Positions 52,954 to 62,012 are shown, numbered from the stretch's first letter. The stretch: 64,000 nt of DNA from Aeromicrobium panaciterrae (GCF_031457275.1 NZ_JAVDWH010000001.1:2108001-2172000), one strand, 5' to 3'. Notes: generated by a model not told the origin, from the letters alone. Translations and numbers: made by a program.

Positions 52954-54161
52954 GACGCTTCACCCACGTAGGGGCCGATCAGCAGCTGTCCGACGCCGCC
53001 GTCGGTTGGCACGTTGGCGTCGAGTCCGGAGAGCAGGCCACGGATCTGGCCGAGCAGAGCCGCGTCGTCCTGAGCCGTTGCTTGCGACCGTCGCGATGTA
53101 CTGGCTGCTCCCCCGCAGTTGTCTCCGCGTACCGGGCCGAAGACCGGGCAGTCCGCCGATGTGTAGGGCGCATCGTCACCGGTCTTGATGATGACGTCGG
53201 TTGCCATCCAGGGGCCAGCCGAGAACACGCCCTTGCCCTTGCTAGCGAACGATACGAAGTTGCGGAAGCCCGAAGCGATGCCCGTCCGCTTGTCGAACAC
53301 CGCGTCGACGACGATCGCTGACTGACGCATCGTCTCGACGAACGGCTTCTCCTGATCCGCGAGCAGCCGCTCGGCATCGTCGGCCAGGGCTGTCCCTCCC
53401 GCCATGATTGAGATGAGCTGAGCTCGCTTCGCCACGATCGTTCGGGCGGTGACGAGCCCGCTGTCGACTGCCGCCAATAGGTCAGGTGAGACCTGCGCGA
53501 ACGTGTCGAGGTTCTGGGCCAGCAGCGCCAGATCTTCCTTGAGCAGCGGCGTGTGCGTCTCTAGTCGCTGCAGGAAGGAGTTGAAGGTCTCCATCGTGGC
53601 GCCGAGCTGCTCTCCGCGGCCGTCGAGCGCATCGGCGATCGCCCCGAGAGTGATCGACAGGTCTGCCGGCCGTACGGCTGTCATGACGCGGTACGTGCTG
53701 TCGAGCGAGTCCTGGAGCTCGAGAGTCGACTCTCGTCGATCCTGCTCGATCACTTGACCTGCCGCGAGATGCGTAGCGGTGGCCTTCTCGGGGACAGCGA
53801 GGTCGACGAACGAGGTGCCGAACACCGAGGCAGGCAAGATCCGAGCAGACACATCGCGTGGGATCTCGGAGGCAGCGTCGCCATCGATCACGAGACCGAG
53901 GCGTACGCCGCCGTCACGCGCTTCGATCGACGAAATGCGTCCAACGATGACGCCTCGTACCTTGACGTCCGCTCCTGCCGCCAGCGCACCACCGATCTCG
54001 TCGACCTGCGCCGACACGCGTACTTCGTCGCTGAACATGCCTTTGCCCCACGCAAGCAGTCCCGTACCGATGAGTGCCGCGACGACTGACATGACGAGGG
54101 CATAGCGAAGCAAGATCCCGCGGTTGTCGATCCGCGGGTCGATCATGGTTGCGTCGATCAC
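52950..54161 (-). CDS. mceA: Mce family protein, MceA position
   Basis: 403 residues. A transmembrane helix (about 15-37), the MCE domain with GADVKVRGVIVGRIS, a long helical part and a low-complexity C-terminal tail with two Cys (ADCPVFGPVRGDNC). GTG 54161 is used, 4 nt after the YrbEB stop; ATG 54146 is an alternative. MceA starts the six-protein lipid-transfer tube. Confidence 0.9.
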   Translation of the reverse strand: MIDATMIDPRIDNRGILLRYALVMSVVAALIGTGLLAWGKGMFSDEVRVSAQVDEIGGALAAGADVKVRGVIVGRISSIEARDGGVRLGLVIDGDAASEIPRDVSARILPASVFGTSFVDLAVPEKATATHLAAGQVIEQDRRESTLELQDSLDSTYRVMTAVRPADLSITLGAIADALDGRGEQLGATMETFNSFLQRLETHTPLLKEDLALLAQNLDTFAQVSPDLLAAVDSGLVTARTIVAKRAQLISIMAGGTALADDAERLLADQEKPFVETMRQSAIVVDAVFDKRTGIASGFRNFVSFASKGKGVFSAGPWMATDVIIKTGDDAPYTSADCPVFGPVRGDNCGGAASTSRRSQATAQDDAALLGQIRGLLSGLDANVPTDGGVGQLLIGPYVGEAS

Positions 54162-54165
54162 CTGA

Positions 54166-54993
54166 TCACCCCGAGATCCGCACGCCGGGATTGCCGCCCC
54201 AGAACAGCAGGGTCATGACCATGTCGAGTAGCACGACGATCACGATGCTGGCGCGAATCGCGCGACCCGTGGCTTCGCCGACGCCCTGGGCGCCACCGTT
54301 CGCCATGAAGCCGTACCAGCAGTGGATGAGCGTCACAGCGAACGCAAACACCAGCACCTTGGCCACCGATAGCCAGATGTCTCCCGAGCTGATGAACGTC
54401 TGGAAATAGTGCAGATAGGTGCCCTTGGGTTGCCCGAAAAGCACTGTGACCGCAGCCTGTGACGCGATGTAAGAGCCGACCAGACCGATCAGGTAGAGCG
54501 GCAGGATCGCGAGCATCGAGGCTACGACGCGGGTGGCAATCAGGTACTGCATGGGCGGCACGCTGATGACCGAGAGCGCATCGATCTCCTCGCTCGTGCG
54601 CATCGTGCCGAGTTGTGCCGTGAACCGGCAGCCCACCTGAGCGGCAAGCGCCAAGGCCGCGATCAGCGGTGCCAGTTCACGTGTGTTGACGATCGCGGAC
54701 ACGAAGCCCGTGAGCGGCGCCAGACCGATCGTCTCGAGCCCGTTGAAGCCCTCGATGCCCAGGGATGTGCCTGCTGAGACGGCGAGCAGGATCATCACGC
54801 CGATCGTTCCGCCGCCGACCACGAGGGCACCACTGCCCCAGCTGATGTCGGCGAGGACACGGAAGGTCTCTTGCCGGTACGTCGTCATCGCAGCGGGGAT
54901 CGACTGCAGCGTGCGTCGTACGAAGGTCGCCTGCGCACCGATGACGGCGACGCCGTCGAGCGCCTTTTCGCCGGTCTGCCGCGCCCAGCCCAT
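54166..54993 (-). CDS. yrbEB: Mce permease, YrbEB (MlaE family)
   Basis: 275 residues with about five or six transmembrane helices. The MlaE-type motif region (ELAPLIAALALAAQVGCRFTAQLGTMRTSEEIDAL) marks the ATPase-coupling segment. ATG 54993 overlaps the YrbEA stop by one base (TGATG). With YrbEA it forms the inner-membrane permease of the Mce importer; the energising MceG ATPase is not in the window. Confidence 0.92.
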   Translation of the reverse strand: MGWARQTGEKALDGVAVIGAQATFVRRTLQSIPAAMTTYRQETFRVLADISWGSGALVVGGGTIGVMILLAVSAGTSLGIEGFNGLETIGLAPLTGFVSAIVNTRELAPLIAALALAAQVGCRFTAQLGTMRTSEEIDALSVISVPPMQYLIATRVVASMLAILPLYLIGLVGSYIASQAAVTVLFGQPKGTYLHYFQTFISSGDIWLSVAKVLVFAFAVTLIHCWYGFMANGGAQGVGEATGRAIRASIVIVVLLDMVMTLLFWGGNPGVRISG

Positions 54994-55796
54994 CACGCCA
55001 TCCTCTGCGGCACGAGCATTACGTACGCCTGGGTGATGGCTACGTTGACGACGGCAAGCATGACGACGCTCAGCACGACGGCCTGGTTGACCGCGTCGGC
55101 GACCTGCTTGGGTCCACCGACGACATTAAGTCCCTTGTGACACGCCACGATCGTGGCGAGGAAGCCGAAGATCGCGGCCTTGCCCATGGCGAGCCACAAG
55201 TCAGTCGGTTGGGCGAAGCTGGTGAACGAGCCGAGGTAGGCACCGGAGCTCACGGTGCCGCCGCCGACGTTGAGGATGAAGCCGGTGGTCATGGCAGTCA
55301 CGGCAACAACGACGTTGAGAAGCATGCCGACGACAACCGCTGCCAGCAGGCGTGGTGCCACGAGACGCTGCACGGGGTTGAGGCCCATGACACGCATGGC
55401 GTCAACCTCTTCGCGTGCGGCCTGGGCTCCCAACTGGGCGCACATCGCCGATCCGACCGCGCCAGCGAGGAGCAATGACGTCACCAGTGGTGCGCCCTGA
55501 CGGAGGATGCCGATGCCGTTGACGGCTCCCGTGAACGACACTGCGCCGATCTGTTGAGCAATGGCGCCGACCTGGATCGACACGATCACACCGAATGGGA
55601 TCGCGACCAGGATCGTCGGAAGCAGAGAGACACGGGTCATGAACCAGGCCTGCTCGAGGAACTCGTGCCAGGCAAAGCGCCGCTTGACGATGTCGACCAC
55701 CGTGAACACGCTCGCCTGGATGGCGAGCACGATCATCGCGCCGAATGTCTCAAGACCCGCGTCGGTCTTGGACCGTACGGCAGCAATGACGCTCAC
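54993..55796 (-). CDS. yrbEA: Mce permease, YrbEA (MlaE family)
   Basis: 267 residues, six hydrophobic segments. The coupling segment GAVGSAMCAQLGAQAAREEVDAMRVMG is the typical MlaE/YrbE feature. The start is GTG, 1 bp after the SCP2 gene stop, so its translation is tied to that gene. Confidence 0.92.
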   Translation of the reverse strand: MSVIAAVRSKTDAGLETFGAMIVLAIQASVFTVVDIVKRRFAWHEFLEQAWFMTRVSLLPTILVAIPFGVIVSIQVGAIAQQIGAVSFTGAVNGIGILRQGAPLVTSLLLAGAVGSAMCAQLGAQAAREEVDAMRVMGLNPVQRLVAPRLLAAVVVGMLLNVVVAVTAMTTGFILNVGGGTVSSGAYLGSFTSFAQPTDLWLAMGKAAIFGFLATIVACHKGLNVVGGPKQVADAVNQAVVLSVVMLAVVNVAITQAYVMLVPQRMA

Positions 55797-55797
55797 G

Positions 55798-56730
55798 TCA
55801 GCCCTTCGCCGAAGGGATGCGTACGGCGCCGCTGAGGGCGAGTGCGGAGGCGAGATCGCCCTTGACCTTCAGCCTGCCTTTCATGAACGCGATCGTCGGG
55901 TTGAGGTTGCCGGTTGCGAGTTTCAGGAACTCGGCACCGCCGAGAGCGATCGTGACCGATCGTTCCCCTTCACCTTCAGGCGTGACGGTGCACTTGCCGT
56001 GGTCGATCTCCACGAGATAGCGATCGTCTCCGTCGGGTCCCCCGCCAATCTTGAAGCAAGCGGCAAGCTTGAGCTTGTCGGCGCTGCGCTGGTTGAGGTA
56101 CTCGGGGAACCGGCGGAAGATCTCATCGAGCACGACGTTGCGGAAGCCTCCGCGCATGACGTCCTGCAGGTGCGAGTCCTTGGCCTTGGCGATGACGCCG
56201 GCCACCTGCACGGCGTCGAGCGCAGTTGGGTCGACGGCCACGCCTTCCTGGCCTGGCACACGGAACACGCCGCCGGTCTGCAGTGCGAGCTGCTCGTCCC
56301 CGCTGACTTTGATCGTGCCCTGCAGCACGAGAAGCGCAGCGCTGGCCGTACCGGAAAGAAGCCGCAGGAACGTCAAGGCATCCGTACTGATCGTGACGTC
56401 AGGCGCGTCGGCACCTGCTGGCTTCACCTCGACGGTGGCGTTGCCGAAGTGCGCGTCATACGTTTCGTCGACTCCTCTGTCGCGGCGAACCACGAACCGT
56501 ACGACGCCATCCATGGTCTTGAGCTGTTCTGGCACGGCGAAGTCGGCAAAGCGACCGAAGCCCGCACTCAGCGCTGCCTGACGGATCGACTCGTCAGCGA
56601 TCAGCTCTTTGAGCTCGGCATCCGACGCCTGGCCAAGCATGCGGGCGATCTCTTCGGCATCAACGCTCGCGAAGTGCTTGTCGAGCTTGTCTTCAGGTAT
56701 GCCGCTCAACCACGTACGAAGTTCGCTCAC
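55798..56730 (-). CDS. Tandem SCP2 sterol-carrier domain protein, first gene of the mce operon
   Basis: 310 residues. A short helical N-terminus (1-65) is followed by two SCP2-like domains at about 70-160 and 230-305. Their ends are clearly homologous: VTISTDALTFLRLLSG...GTIKVSGD and VTIALGGAEFLKLATG...GRLKVKGD. SCP2 domains carry sterols or other lipids in a hydrophobic tunnel. Placed first in a lipid-import operon and without a signal peptide, it could receive lipid from the permease in the cytoplasm; this is an inference. The start is GTG with AGAGGT upstream. It is divergent from TetR. Confidence 0.82.
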   Translation of the reverse strand: MSELRTWLSGIPEDKLDKHFASVDAEEIARMLGQASDAELKELIADESIRQAALSAGFGRFADFAVPEQLKTMDGVVRFVVRRDRGVDETYDAHFGNATVEVKPAGADAPDVTISTDALTFLRLLSGTASAALLVLQGTIKVSGDEQLALQTGGVFRVPGQEGVAVDPTALDAVQVAGVIAKAKDSHLQDVMRGGFRNVVLDEIFRRFPEYLNQRSADKLKLAACFKIGGGPDGDDRYLVEIDHGKCTVTPEGEGERSVTIALGGAEFLKLATGNLNPTIAFMKGRLKVKGDLASALALSGAVRIPSAKG

Positions 56731-56749
56731 GTTTACCTCTGGGAGTGTT

Positions 56750-56767
56750 TCCTACCCTGCGGTAGGA
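56750..56767. promoter_or_regulatory. Operator candidate between the mce operon and tetR
   Basis: TCCTACC-CTGC-GGTAGGA is a perfect 7-bp dyad, 20 bp from the mce-operon start codon and 55 bp from tetR. It has the size of a TetR-family site. Confidence 0.55.
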
Positions 56768-56782
56768 TTTTGTAAACAGTAG

Positions 56783-56803
56783 TGACACCCCTGTGGAGTG
56801 TCA
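56783..56803. promoter_or_regulatory. Second dyad upstream of tetR
   Basis: TGACAC and GTGTCA are exact complements 9 nt apart, 18 bp before ATG 56822. It may be a second operator or part of the regulator's own promoter. Confidence 0.35.
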
Positions 56804-56821
56804 ACGAGATTGGGCAATCCC

Positions 56822-57442
56822 ATGACGACCGAAACCCGCATCCGCGCGGAGCACCTCGGACCCGAGGTCCGACGCCCGCTGGTGCTGGATGCCGCGCTCG
56901 AAGTGTGGATCGAACATGGCTATGCCGGCACGACGATGGCGCGCATCGCCAAGGCCGCCAACGTCAGCAAACCCGTTCTCTACGCCTGCTACGCCCACAA
57001 GGACGAAGCCCTACGCGCCCTCATGTCACGCGAGGAAGAACGGCTCGTCGGCGCAGCGCAGGATGCGCTCCCCGAGTCGATCGACCTCGACGACGTCGGC
57101 GAGGTCATGCGTACGGCGTACGAGGCCTTCTTCCGCGCGACCCTGGAGCACCCCGCGTCGTGGCGTGTCGTGTTCGACGCTCCACACGTCAAGGATCCCG
57201 TCATCACGACGAAGGTGAACGTTGCTCGCGCCCTGATCACAGGTCAGCTCACCGCATTGCTGGCACACCATCTTGAGTCGATGGATCGCGTGCTGCCCGA
57301 GCGAACGGTGCGCCTCTACGCGCAAAACCTCATCGCCCTCGCCGAGGCCAACGCTGCGACGCTTCTGCAGAACCCTGGCGAATGGGACCCCGCGGAGCTC
57401 GCACAGTCGGTCACCGACCTCGTGCTCACCAGCTGGCTCTGA
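56822..57442 (+). CDS. TetR family regulator, divergent from the mce operon
   Basis: 206 residues. The N-terminal helix-turn-helix is seen in VLDAALEVWIEHGYAGTTMARIAKAANVSKPVLYACYAHKDE, followed by a TetR-type all-helical ligand domain. The ATG at 56822 (MTTETRIRAEHLG) is preferred over GTG 56798. It probably represses the mce operon and responds to the imported lipid or an acyl-CoA derived from it; that is inferred from position. Confidence 0.92.
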   Translation: MTTETRIRAEHLGPEVRRPLVLDAALEVWIEHGYAGTTMARIAKAANVSKPVLYACYAHKDEALRALMSREEERLVGAAQDALPESIDLDDVGEVMRTAYEAFFRATLEHPASWRVVFDAPHVKDPVITTKVNVARALITGQLTALLAHHLESMDRVLPERTVRLYAQNLIALAEANAATLLQNPGEWDPAELAQSVTDLVLTSWL

Positions 57443-57444
57443 CG

Positions 57445-57450
57445 TAGCGT
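57445..57450 (+). promoter_or_regulatory. Candidate -10 box of the VOC gene
   Basis: TAGCGT, 7 nt before ATG 57458 and just past the tetR stop codon. Confidence 0.4.
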
Positions 57451-57457
57451 TGAGGGC

Positions 57458-58150
57458 ATGAGTTCTTCCCTTCATGCACTCAGCTTTGCCGCAGCCGATC
57501 CAACGCGACTCGCCTCGTTCTGGGGAGGTGTCCTCAACCGCCCGGTCGACGGCACCACGCTTCCGGCCACCGACACGGCCATCCCGATCCGTTTCGTCCC
57601 GAACGACGACCCCAAGGTCGAGCCCAACCAAATGCATTTCGACACCACGACGACCTCATGGGAGGACCAGCAGGAGACGGTCGAGCGCGCGATCAGCCTG
57701 GGTGGCGCCCACCTCGACTTCGACCTGGAGCCGGACGAGCTGCACGTCCCACTCCAAGACCCTGAGGGCAACGAGTTCTGCGTCATCGAGCCGATCAACA
57801 ATTTCCTCAAGGACACTGCCCGCATTGGGGCCTACTCCAGCGACGGCACTCAGGCGGTCGGCTACTTCTGGAGCAAGGCACTCGACTGGCCGCTGGTGTG
57901 GGACCAGGACGAGGAGACTGCGATCCAGTCTCGCGACGGCGGTTCCAAGATCAGCTGGGGCGGCCCTCCTGTGCACATACGCACGAGCCCAGTCCGTCTC
58001 CACTTCGATCTTGCACCTGACGGCGATCAGCAGTCAGAGGTCGAACGCCTGATCTCTCTCGGAGCAACTCGTACGGACACCACGCCATGCGAGGACGGCG
58101 CGGTGGCCATGGCCGATCCAGACGGCAACGCGTTCTGCGTGATGGGCTAG
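57458..58150 (+). CDS. VOC superfamily (glyoxalase-like) protein, two-module
   Basis: 230 residues made of two similar halves of about 110 (each ends in a PDGNAFCV/PEGNEFCVIE-type strand). This is the vicinal-oxygen-chelate fold, whose members are metal-dependent dioxygenases, isomerases or antibiotic-binding proteins. Metal ligands (His in MHFDT and LHFDL, Glu in FCVIE) can be seen in the first half. The substrate is unknown. It is leaderless. The stop shares CTAG with the stop of the convergent lipase. Confidence 0.82.
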   Translation: MSSSLHALSFAAADPTRLASFWGGVLNRPVDGTTLPATDTAIPIRFVPNDDPKVEPNQMHFDTTTTSWEDQQETVERAISLGGAHLDFDLEPDELHVPLQDPEGNEFCVIEPINNFLKDTARIGAYSSDGTQAVGYFWSKALDWPLVWDQDEETAIQSRDGGSKISWGGPPVHIRTSPVRLHFDLAPDGDQQSEVERLISLGATRTDTTPCEDGAVAMADPDGNAFCVMG

Positions 58151-59163
58151 CGCTTCGTATAACTACGCAGAGCGGGCTCCTGGGGCACCTGCGGGGCGCC
58201 CACGAGGTTGAAGCTAGGCAGCGGGACGCTGGCCAGGCCCGGAGCGGCGGACAGAATGCTGAGATACATGGCGACATTCGCCGGGTTGACGCCCGGGTGA
58301 TAGAGCTTGCCGCACTCAGCCTTGTCGAACCGCGACAGTTTGGCTGGACCGTCATGATTCAGCGCATCCATGGCGAGCACGTAGGCAGCATTGTCGATCG
58401 TGCCGACTGTGAGGTGTTCGTAGAACGCCTGCGGGCACACATCCTGCGTGGCCACGTTCGTGATTCGACCCTGGCCGGTGTGCAAGGTCGCCGATACCGC
58501 TGGAGTCACCACCTCGTCCGTCTTGGTGTAGATCTCCGTGTAGGAGATGCCCTTCCAGGTCTCGGCACCACTGTTGAGGGCGTTGATGAACTGGGCGTTC
58601 GCGCCTTGCTGCCATACGGCAGGCATGCAGGTCGTCACACCGGCGATACACCCCGGAATGCCGGTCGTTCCGTGGTTGGAGCCGGCCATGCCGATCACAT
58701 CATCGACCATCGCCCGAGTGTCGGGCCAGAAGCGGAGCGCCCAGCGCATCGACATACCGCCCTGGCTGTGGCCCATGATCGCGATGTCGCGGGTCGACTT
58801 GGCTCGCATCGTGCGGATCGCGTAGACGAGGTACTCCCCCGACACCTGGATGTCGCCGAGCGTGTGGGACGGCATGTGAATCGCGCACCACGGGCGCTTC
58901 TGTGCCGTGAATGCTGGCTCGTAGTTCCACGAGTAGTTCTCATCGACCGTGACGCCTGTTGCGGGGTTCAGCAGGATCGGCTGGAGCTTGGAGTGCTTGA
59001 AGTCGCCGCTGCACTGCAGGGCAGCCTTGAGCGTCGCGGTGGGCACCGTCAGCTTCGGCCCGGGACGATCGACCGGCGCGTACGGCGAAGCTGCCGTCGC
59101 CGGTGAGGCGGACATCGCCATCACGAGACCAACAACAACGGCCACACTTCGCATTCGGGTCAT
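58147..59163 (-). CDS. Secreted lipase-like alpha/beta hydrolase
   Basis: 338 residues. A Sec signal peptide (about 1-25) precedes an alpha/beta hydrolase with nucleophile elbow IMGHSQGGMSMRWALRFWP, Asp in TKTDEVV and His in ALNHDGPAKL, similar to CalB-type and actinobacterial secreted lipases. Six Cys suggest disulfides (for example Cys in ALQCSGDF and RPWCAIH; GCIAGVTTCMP). It may release fatty acids outside the cell, possibly feeding the neighbouring Mce importer (inference). ATG 59154 is an alternative start. Confidence 0.85.
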   Translation of the reverse strand: MTRMRSVAVVVGLVMAMSASPATAASPYAPVDRPGPKLTVPTATLKAALQCSGDFKHSKLQPILLNPATGVTVDENYSWNYEPAFTAQKRPWCAIHMPSHTLGDIQVSGEYLVYAIRTMRAKSTRDIAIMGHSQGGMSMRWALRFWPDTRAMVDDVIGMAGSNHGTTGIPGCIAGVTTCMPAVWQQGANAQFINALNSGAETWKGISYTEIYTKTDEVVTPAVSATLHTGQGRITNVATQDVCPQAFYEHLTVGTIDNAAYVLAMDALNHDGPAKLSRFDKAECGKLYHPGVNPANVAMYLSILSAAPGLASVPLPSFNLVGAPQVPQEPALRSYTKR

Positions 59164-59194
59164 GGCACCACCAACGACCCGAAGACGACGCGCG

Positions 59195-59653
59195 TTACGA
59201 CTTGGGTGTCACCCAGAGGTGGATGACGCCTTCGACAGTCACAGTGCCGTCAGAGGTGACTGCCTTGACCTTGACCGGTACGTCCGGCGCACCGGCCCAG
59301 TCGGCTTCGGTCGTCTCGGCCGTACAGGTGAGGGCCGTCGTCGACTTGGCGAGGTAGCTGACTTCCATGCCCTTGGGGAGCCAGCGCATGTCGTCGGGGC
59401 ACGTCGCCTCGGCGAGCAGACCCATGGCCGCTTCAAGGCCATTGCACGCAGCGATCGCATGGATGGTGCCGATGTGGTTCTTGACCGAACGACGCTTGGG
59501 GATACGGATCTGACCTAGGTGCGGCTTCATCTCCTTCACCTCGAGGTGGATCGACGCGAAGTACGGCGCCTTCTGGCTGAACGCGACGGAGAACAGTCGC
59601 TTGCCCTGAGGCAGGGCGGTGAACTTCTTGTACAGATCAAGGGTCGAAGACAT
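59195..59653 (-). CDS. DUF4442 hotdog-fold protein
   Basis: 152 residues matching DUF4442, a PaaI/YiiD-like thioesterase fold group. Segments KPHLGQIRIPKRRSVKNHIGTIH and NGLEAAMGLLAEA fit the central helix and strands; the catalytic residues of well-studied thioesterases cannot be assigned. It may act on acyl-CoA or a related thioester. It is leaderless by TACACT 6 nt before ATG, upstream of the lipase gene on the same strand. Confidence 0.8.
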   Translation of the reverse strand: MSSTLDLYKKFTALPQGKRLFSVAFSQKAPYFASIHLEVKEMKPHLGQIRIPKRRSVKNHIGTIHAIAACNGLEAAMGLLAEATCPDDMRWLPKGMEVSYLAKSTTALTCTAETTEADWAGAPDVPVKVKAVTSDGTVTVEGVIHLWVTPKS

Positions 59654-59659
59654 GCGGCG

Positions 59660-59665
59660 AGTGTA
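59660..59665 (-). promoter_or_regulatory. Candidate -10 box of the DUF4442 gene
   Basis: TACACT on the minus strand, 6 nt before ATG 59653. Confidence 0.4.
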
Positions 59666-59715
59666 GAACCGTTACACCACTACTGTCAGCGTCACGAGCG
59701 TCACACCAGCTCGTC

Positions 59716-59763
59716 CTTCGCTCGCAGAGCTCGCTCCCGGTCGGCCGCGGGCGGCCTCCCTAG
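59716..59763. repeat. Dispersed intergenic repeat, copy E
   Basis: CTTCGCTCGCAGAGCTCGCTCCC followed by GGTCGGCCGCGGGCGGCCTCC matches copies A, C and D, plus the degenerate copy at 3373-3392. The final CTAG contains the stop codon of the GNAT gene downstream. Confidence 0.65.
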
Positions 59764-60299
59764 GAACCGAAACCCTCGAATAGAGCTCGCGATGCAGTAC
59801 ATACGACCTCGGGATGCGTCACGGATTCTGGCTGGATCCAGAGGCCCTGGGTGAACCCACACTTCTCGAGAACGCGGATTGATCGGGTGTTGCGCACGTC
59901 GGGACTCGCGACGAATCGTGGTGCATCCGGATAGTCGCGACACAAGACCTCAGCGCAGAACGTGGTGATCATCTGGGTCCCGATCCCCCGGTCGATCAGC
60001 TCTGGCACGCCGATCAGGTAGTCGAAGGCGATCGCCTTGGGGTCCTGAACGCGTACGGCGTAGTCGTCGTAGGCGATGACGGGATAGTCCTGGATGTAGC
60101 CGATGTCGACCGCGTCGAGCACGACAATCCACATACGGGTGGGACTGGTGCCGTCGAGTTCCTTGGCGTAGTGCTCACGAGCCAGCTCGGGCGTCCGGGG
60201 CTCGTCACCGAACCAAGGCTGAGCGTGCTCCGCCGCCATCCAGCCGACCAGAGCTGGCATGTCGGCATCGGCCAGCCGCCGGAACGCGATTGTTCCCAC
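59760..60299 (-). CDS. GNAT acetyltransferase, AAC(6')-like
   Basis: 179 residues. The CoA loop is ELIDRGIGTQMITTF, and the flanking strand and C-terminal ASPDVRNTRSIRVLEKCGF match the Acetyltransf_8 / aminoglycoside 6'-acetyltransferase branch, which also includes siderophore-related acetylases (IucB/MbtK type). Drug resistance cannot be concluded from sequence. The start is GTG with TAGGCT 6 nt upstream, i.e. leaderless. The stop lies in the dispersed repeat. Confidence 0.85.
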   Translation of the reverse strand: MGTIAFRRLADADMPALVGWMAAEHAQPWFGDEPRTPELAREHYAKELDGTSPTRMWIVVLDAVDIGYIQDYPVIAYDDYAVRVQDPKAIAFDYLIGVPELIDRGIGTQMITTFCAEVLCRDYPDAPRFVASPDVRNTRSIRVLEKCGFTQGLWIQPESVTHPEVVCTASRALFEGFGS

Positions 60300-60305
60300 G
60301 GGACG

Positions 60306-60311
60306 AGCCTA
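60306..60311 (-). promoter_or_regulatory. Candidate -10 box of the AAC(6')-like gene
   Basis: TAGGCT on the minus strand, 6 nt before GTG 60299. Confidence 0.4.
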
Positions 60312-60314
60312 GGG

Positions 60315-60809
60315 TCACATGCTGTCGAGTGCCGCTGCTTCCGCGCCGAGCTCTTGGCGGACGACGTCGAAAGCAATCGACGGCGAGTAGCCCTTGCGGG
60401 CGAGCATGCTGGTCAGCCGCCGAGTCTTGGTGGTGTTGTCGAAACGAGCCATCGATCGCAGCTTGCCCTGCACCAGTCGGTGCGCCGCCTGCAGCTCGTC
60501 GGCGGGGTCGAGCTCGGCCAGCACCTCTTTGGAGATCTCGTCGTCGACGCCCTTCTGGCGCAACTCCATCGCCAGCACGCGCGAGGACAACCCCTTGCTG
60601 CGCTGACGAGACTGGACCCAGGCGCGAGCAAACTCTTCGTCGTCGATCAGGCCAGCAATCTCGAACTTGTCGAGCATCGCCAAAGCGACCTCCTCAGGCA
60701 CCAGCTTCTTGGCCAGTGCCTGAGCGAGGTCGCTGCGGCTTTGGGCGCGGACGGCCAGACGGTCGTAGATGACCTTCTTGGCGAGCGCTTCGGCTTCTTC
60801 CCTGAGCAA
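60315..60809 (-). CDS. recX: RecX regulatory protein
   Basis: 164 residues of three-helix RecX repeats (for example RSDLAQALAKKLVPEEVALAMLDKFEIAGLIDDEEFARAW). RecX binds RecA filaments and limits their activity. The start is TTG 60809, 2 bp after the recA stop; no Shine-Dalgarno is seen, so it is probably translated by reinitiation and at low level relative to RecA, as expected for an inhibitor. Confidence 0.92.
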   Translation of the reverse strand: MLREEAEALAKKVIYDRLAVRAQSRSDLAQALAKKLVPEEVALAMLDKFEIAGLIDDEEFARAWVQSRQRSKGLSSRVLAMELRQKGVDDEISKEVLAELDPADELQAAHRLVQGKLRSMARFDNTTKTRRLTSMLARKGYSPSIAFDVVRQELGAEAAALDSM

Positions 60810-60811
60810 GG

Positions 60812-61888
60812 TCAGAAGTCGATGTCGGTCGGCGGCTCCTCGACGATCTCGAGGGCGGGCTTGTCGGCCTGTGCGCCGATTCCCATGTGCTCCATGATGC
60901 GCTTCTCGAGCTCATCGGCCAGGTCAGGATTGTCCTTGAGGAACTTGCGGGAGTTCTCCTTGCCCTGTCCAAGCTGATCGCCTTCGTAGGTGTACCAAGC
61001 GCCGGCCTTGCGGACGAAGCCTGTGTCGACACCAACGTCGATCAGGCTGCCTTCGCGGCTGATGCCGGTGCCGTACATGATGTCGAACTCGGCCTGCTTG
61101 AACGGCGGGGCGAGCTTGTTCTTGACGACCTTGATGCGGGTGCGGTTGCCGACCATGTCGGTGCCGTCCTTGAGCGTCTCGATGCGTCGTACGTCGAGGC
61201 GGACCGAGGCGTAGAACTTCAGCGCCTTGCCACCCGTCGTGGTCTCGGGCGAACCGAACATCACGCCGATCTTTTCGCGCAGCTGGTTGATGAAGATCGC
61301 GGTGGTGCCGGACCCGTTGATCGCACCGGTCATCTTGCGCAGTGCCTGGCTCATGAGGCGAGCCTGCAGACCCACGTGGCTGTCACCCATCTCGCCATCG
61401 ATCTCGGCGCGGGGCACGAGTGCCGCCACGGAGTCGATCACGATGATGTCGAGCGCACCCGAGCGGATCAGCATGTCGGCGATCTCGAGCGCCTGCTCAC
61501 CGCTGTCGGGCTGTGAGATCAGAAGCGCATCCGTGTCGACACCGAGACGCTTGGCGTACTCAGGATCGAGTGCGTGCTCTGCATCGATGAAGGCAGCGAC
61601 CCCGCCGGCCTTCTGTGCGTTGGCGATCGCATGGAGGGCGACCGTCGTCTTGCCTGAGGACTCCGGACCGTAGATCTCGACAACACGGCCGCGCGGAAGA
61701 CCGCCAATGCCGAGTGCGATGTCGAGCGTCGTCGCTCCAGTGGGGATGACTTCGATCGGTGCGCGAGCCTGGTCGCCAAGTCGCATCACGGCACCCTTGC
61801 CATGTGCGCGGTCGATCTGGGCCATCGCGTTTTCGAGGGACTTGCCTTTGTCCTTGTCGCTGGCGAGGGAGCTATTGGGTTGTGCCAT
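60812..61888 (-). CDS. recA: Recombinase RecA
   Basis: 358 residues from ATG 61888 ([16 protein letters not shown]). Walker A GPESSGKT is at 74-81, L1/L2 loops are present ([32 protein letters not shown]), and the C-terminus is acidic. It forms nucleoprotein filaments for recombination and activates LexA self-cleavage. No intein interrupts it. A perfect CGAAC-N4-GTTCG box lies upstream. recX follows. Confidence 0.98.
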   Translation of the reverse strand: MAQPNSSLASDKDKGKSLENAMAQIDRAHGKGAVMRLGDQARAPIEVIPTGATTLDIALGIGGLPRGRVVEIYGPESSGKTTVALHAIANAQKAGGVAAFIDAEHALDPEYAKRLGVDTDALLISQPDSGEQALEIADMLIRSGALDIIVIDSVAALVPRAEIDGEMGDSHVGLQARLMSQALRKMTGAINGSGTTAIFINQLREKIGVMFGSPETTTGGKALKFYASVRLDVRRIETLKDGTDMVGNRTRIKVVKNKLAPPFKQAEFDIMYGTGISREGSLIDVGVDTGFVRKAGAWYTYEGDQLGQGKENSRKFLKDNPDLADELEKRIMEHMGIGAQADKPALEIVEEPPTDIDF

Positions 61889-62012
61889 GGTGGGTCCGTT
61901 TCTGCTCGTGGGCGGCGGGTCATCGACGACGCTAGAAGGACCCTCAGACATATGTGGGCCTCATCGACCCGACTGTGGAATCCGTCCTTCTGACGTCCAA
62001 CCTGTGCACGAG

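Noticed and set aside
59760-60299. Antibiotic-resistance call for the AAC(6')-like protein
   Set aside because: The same fold branch includes siderophore and metabolic acetylases; no resistance context is present, so only the fold is annotated.
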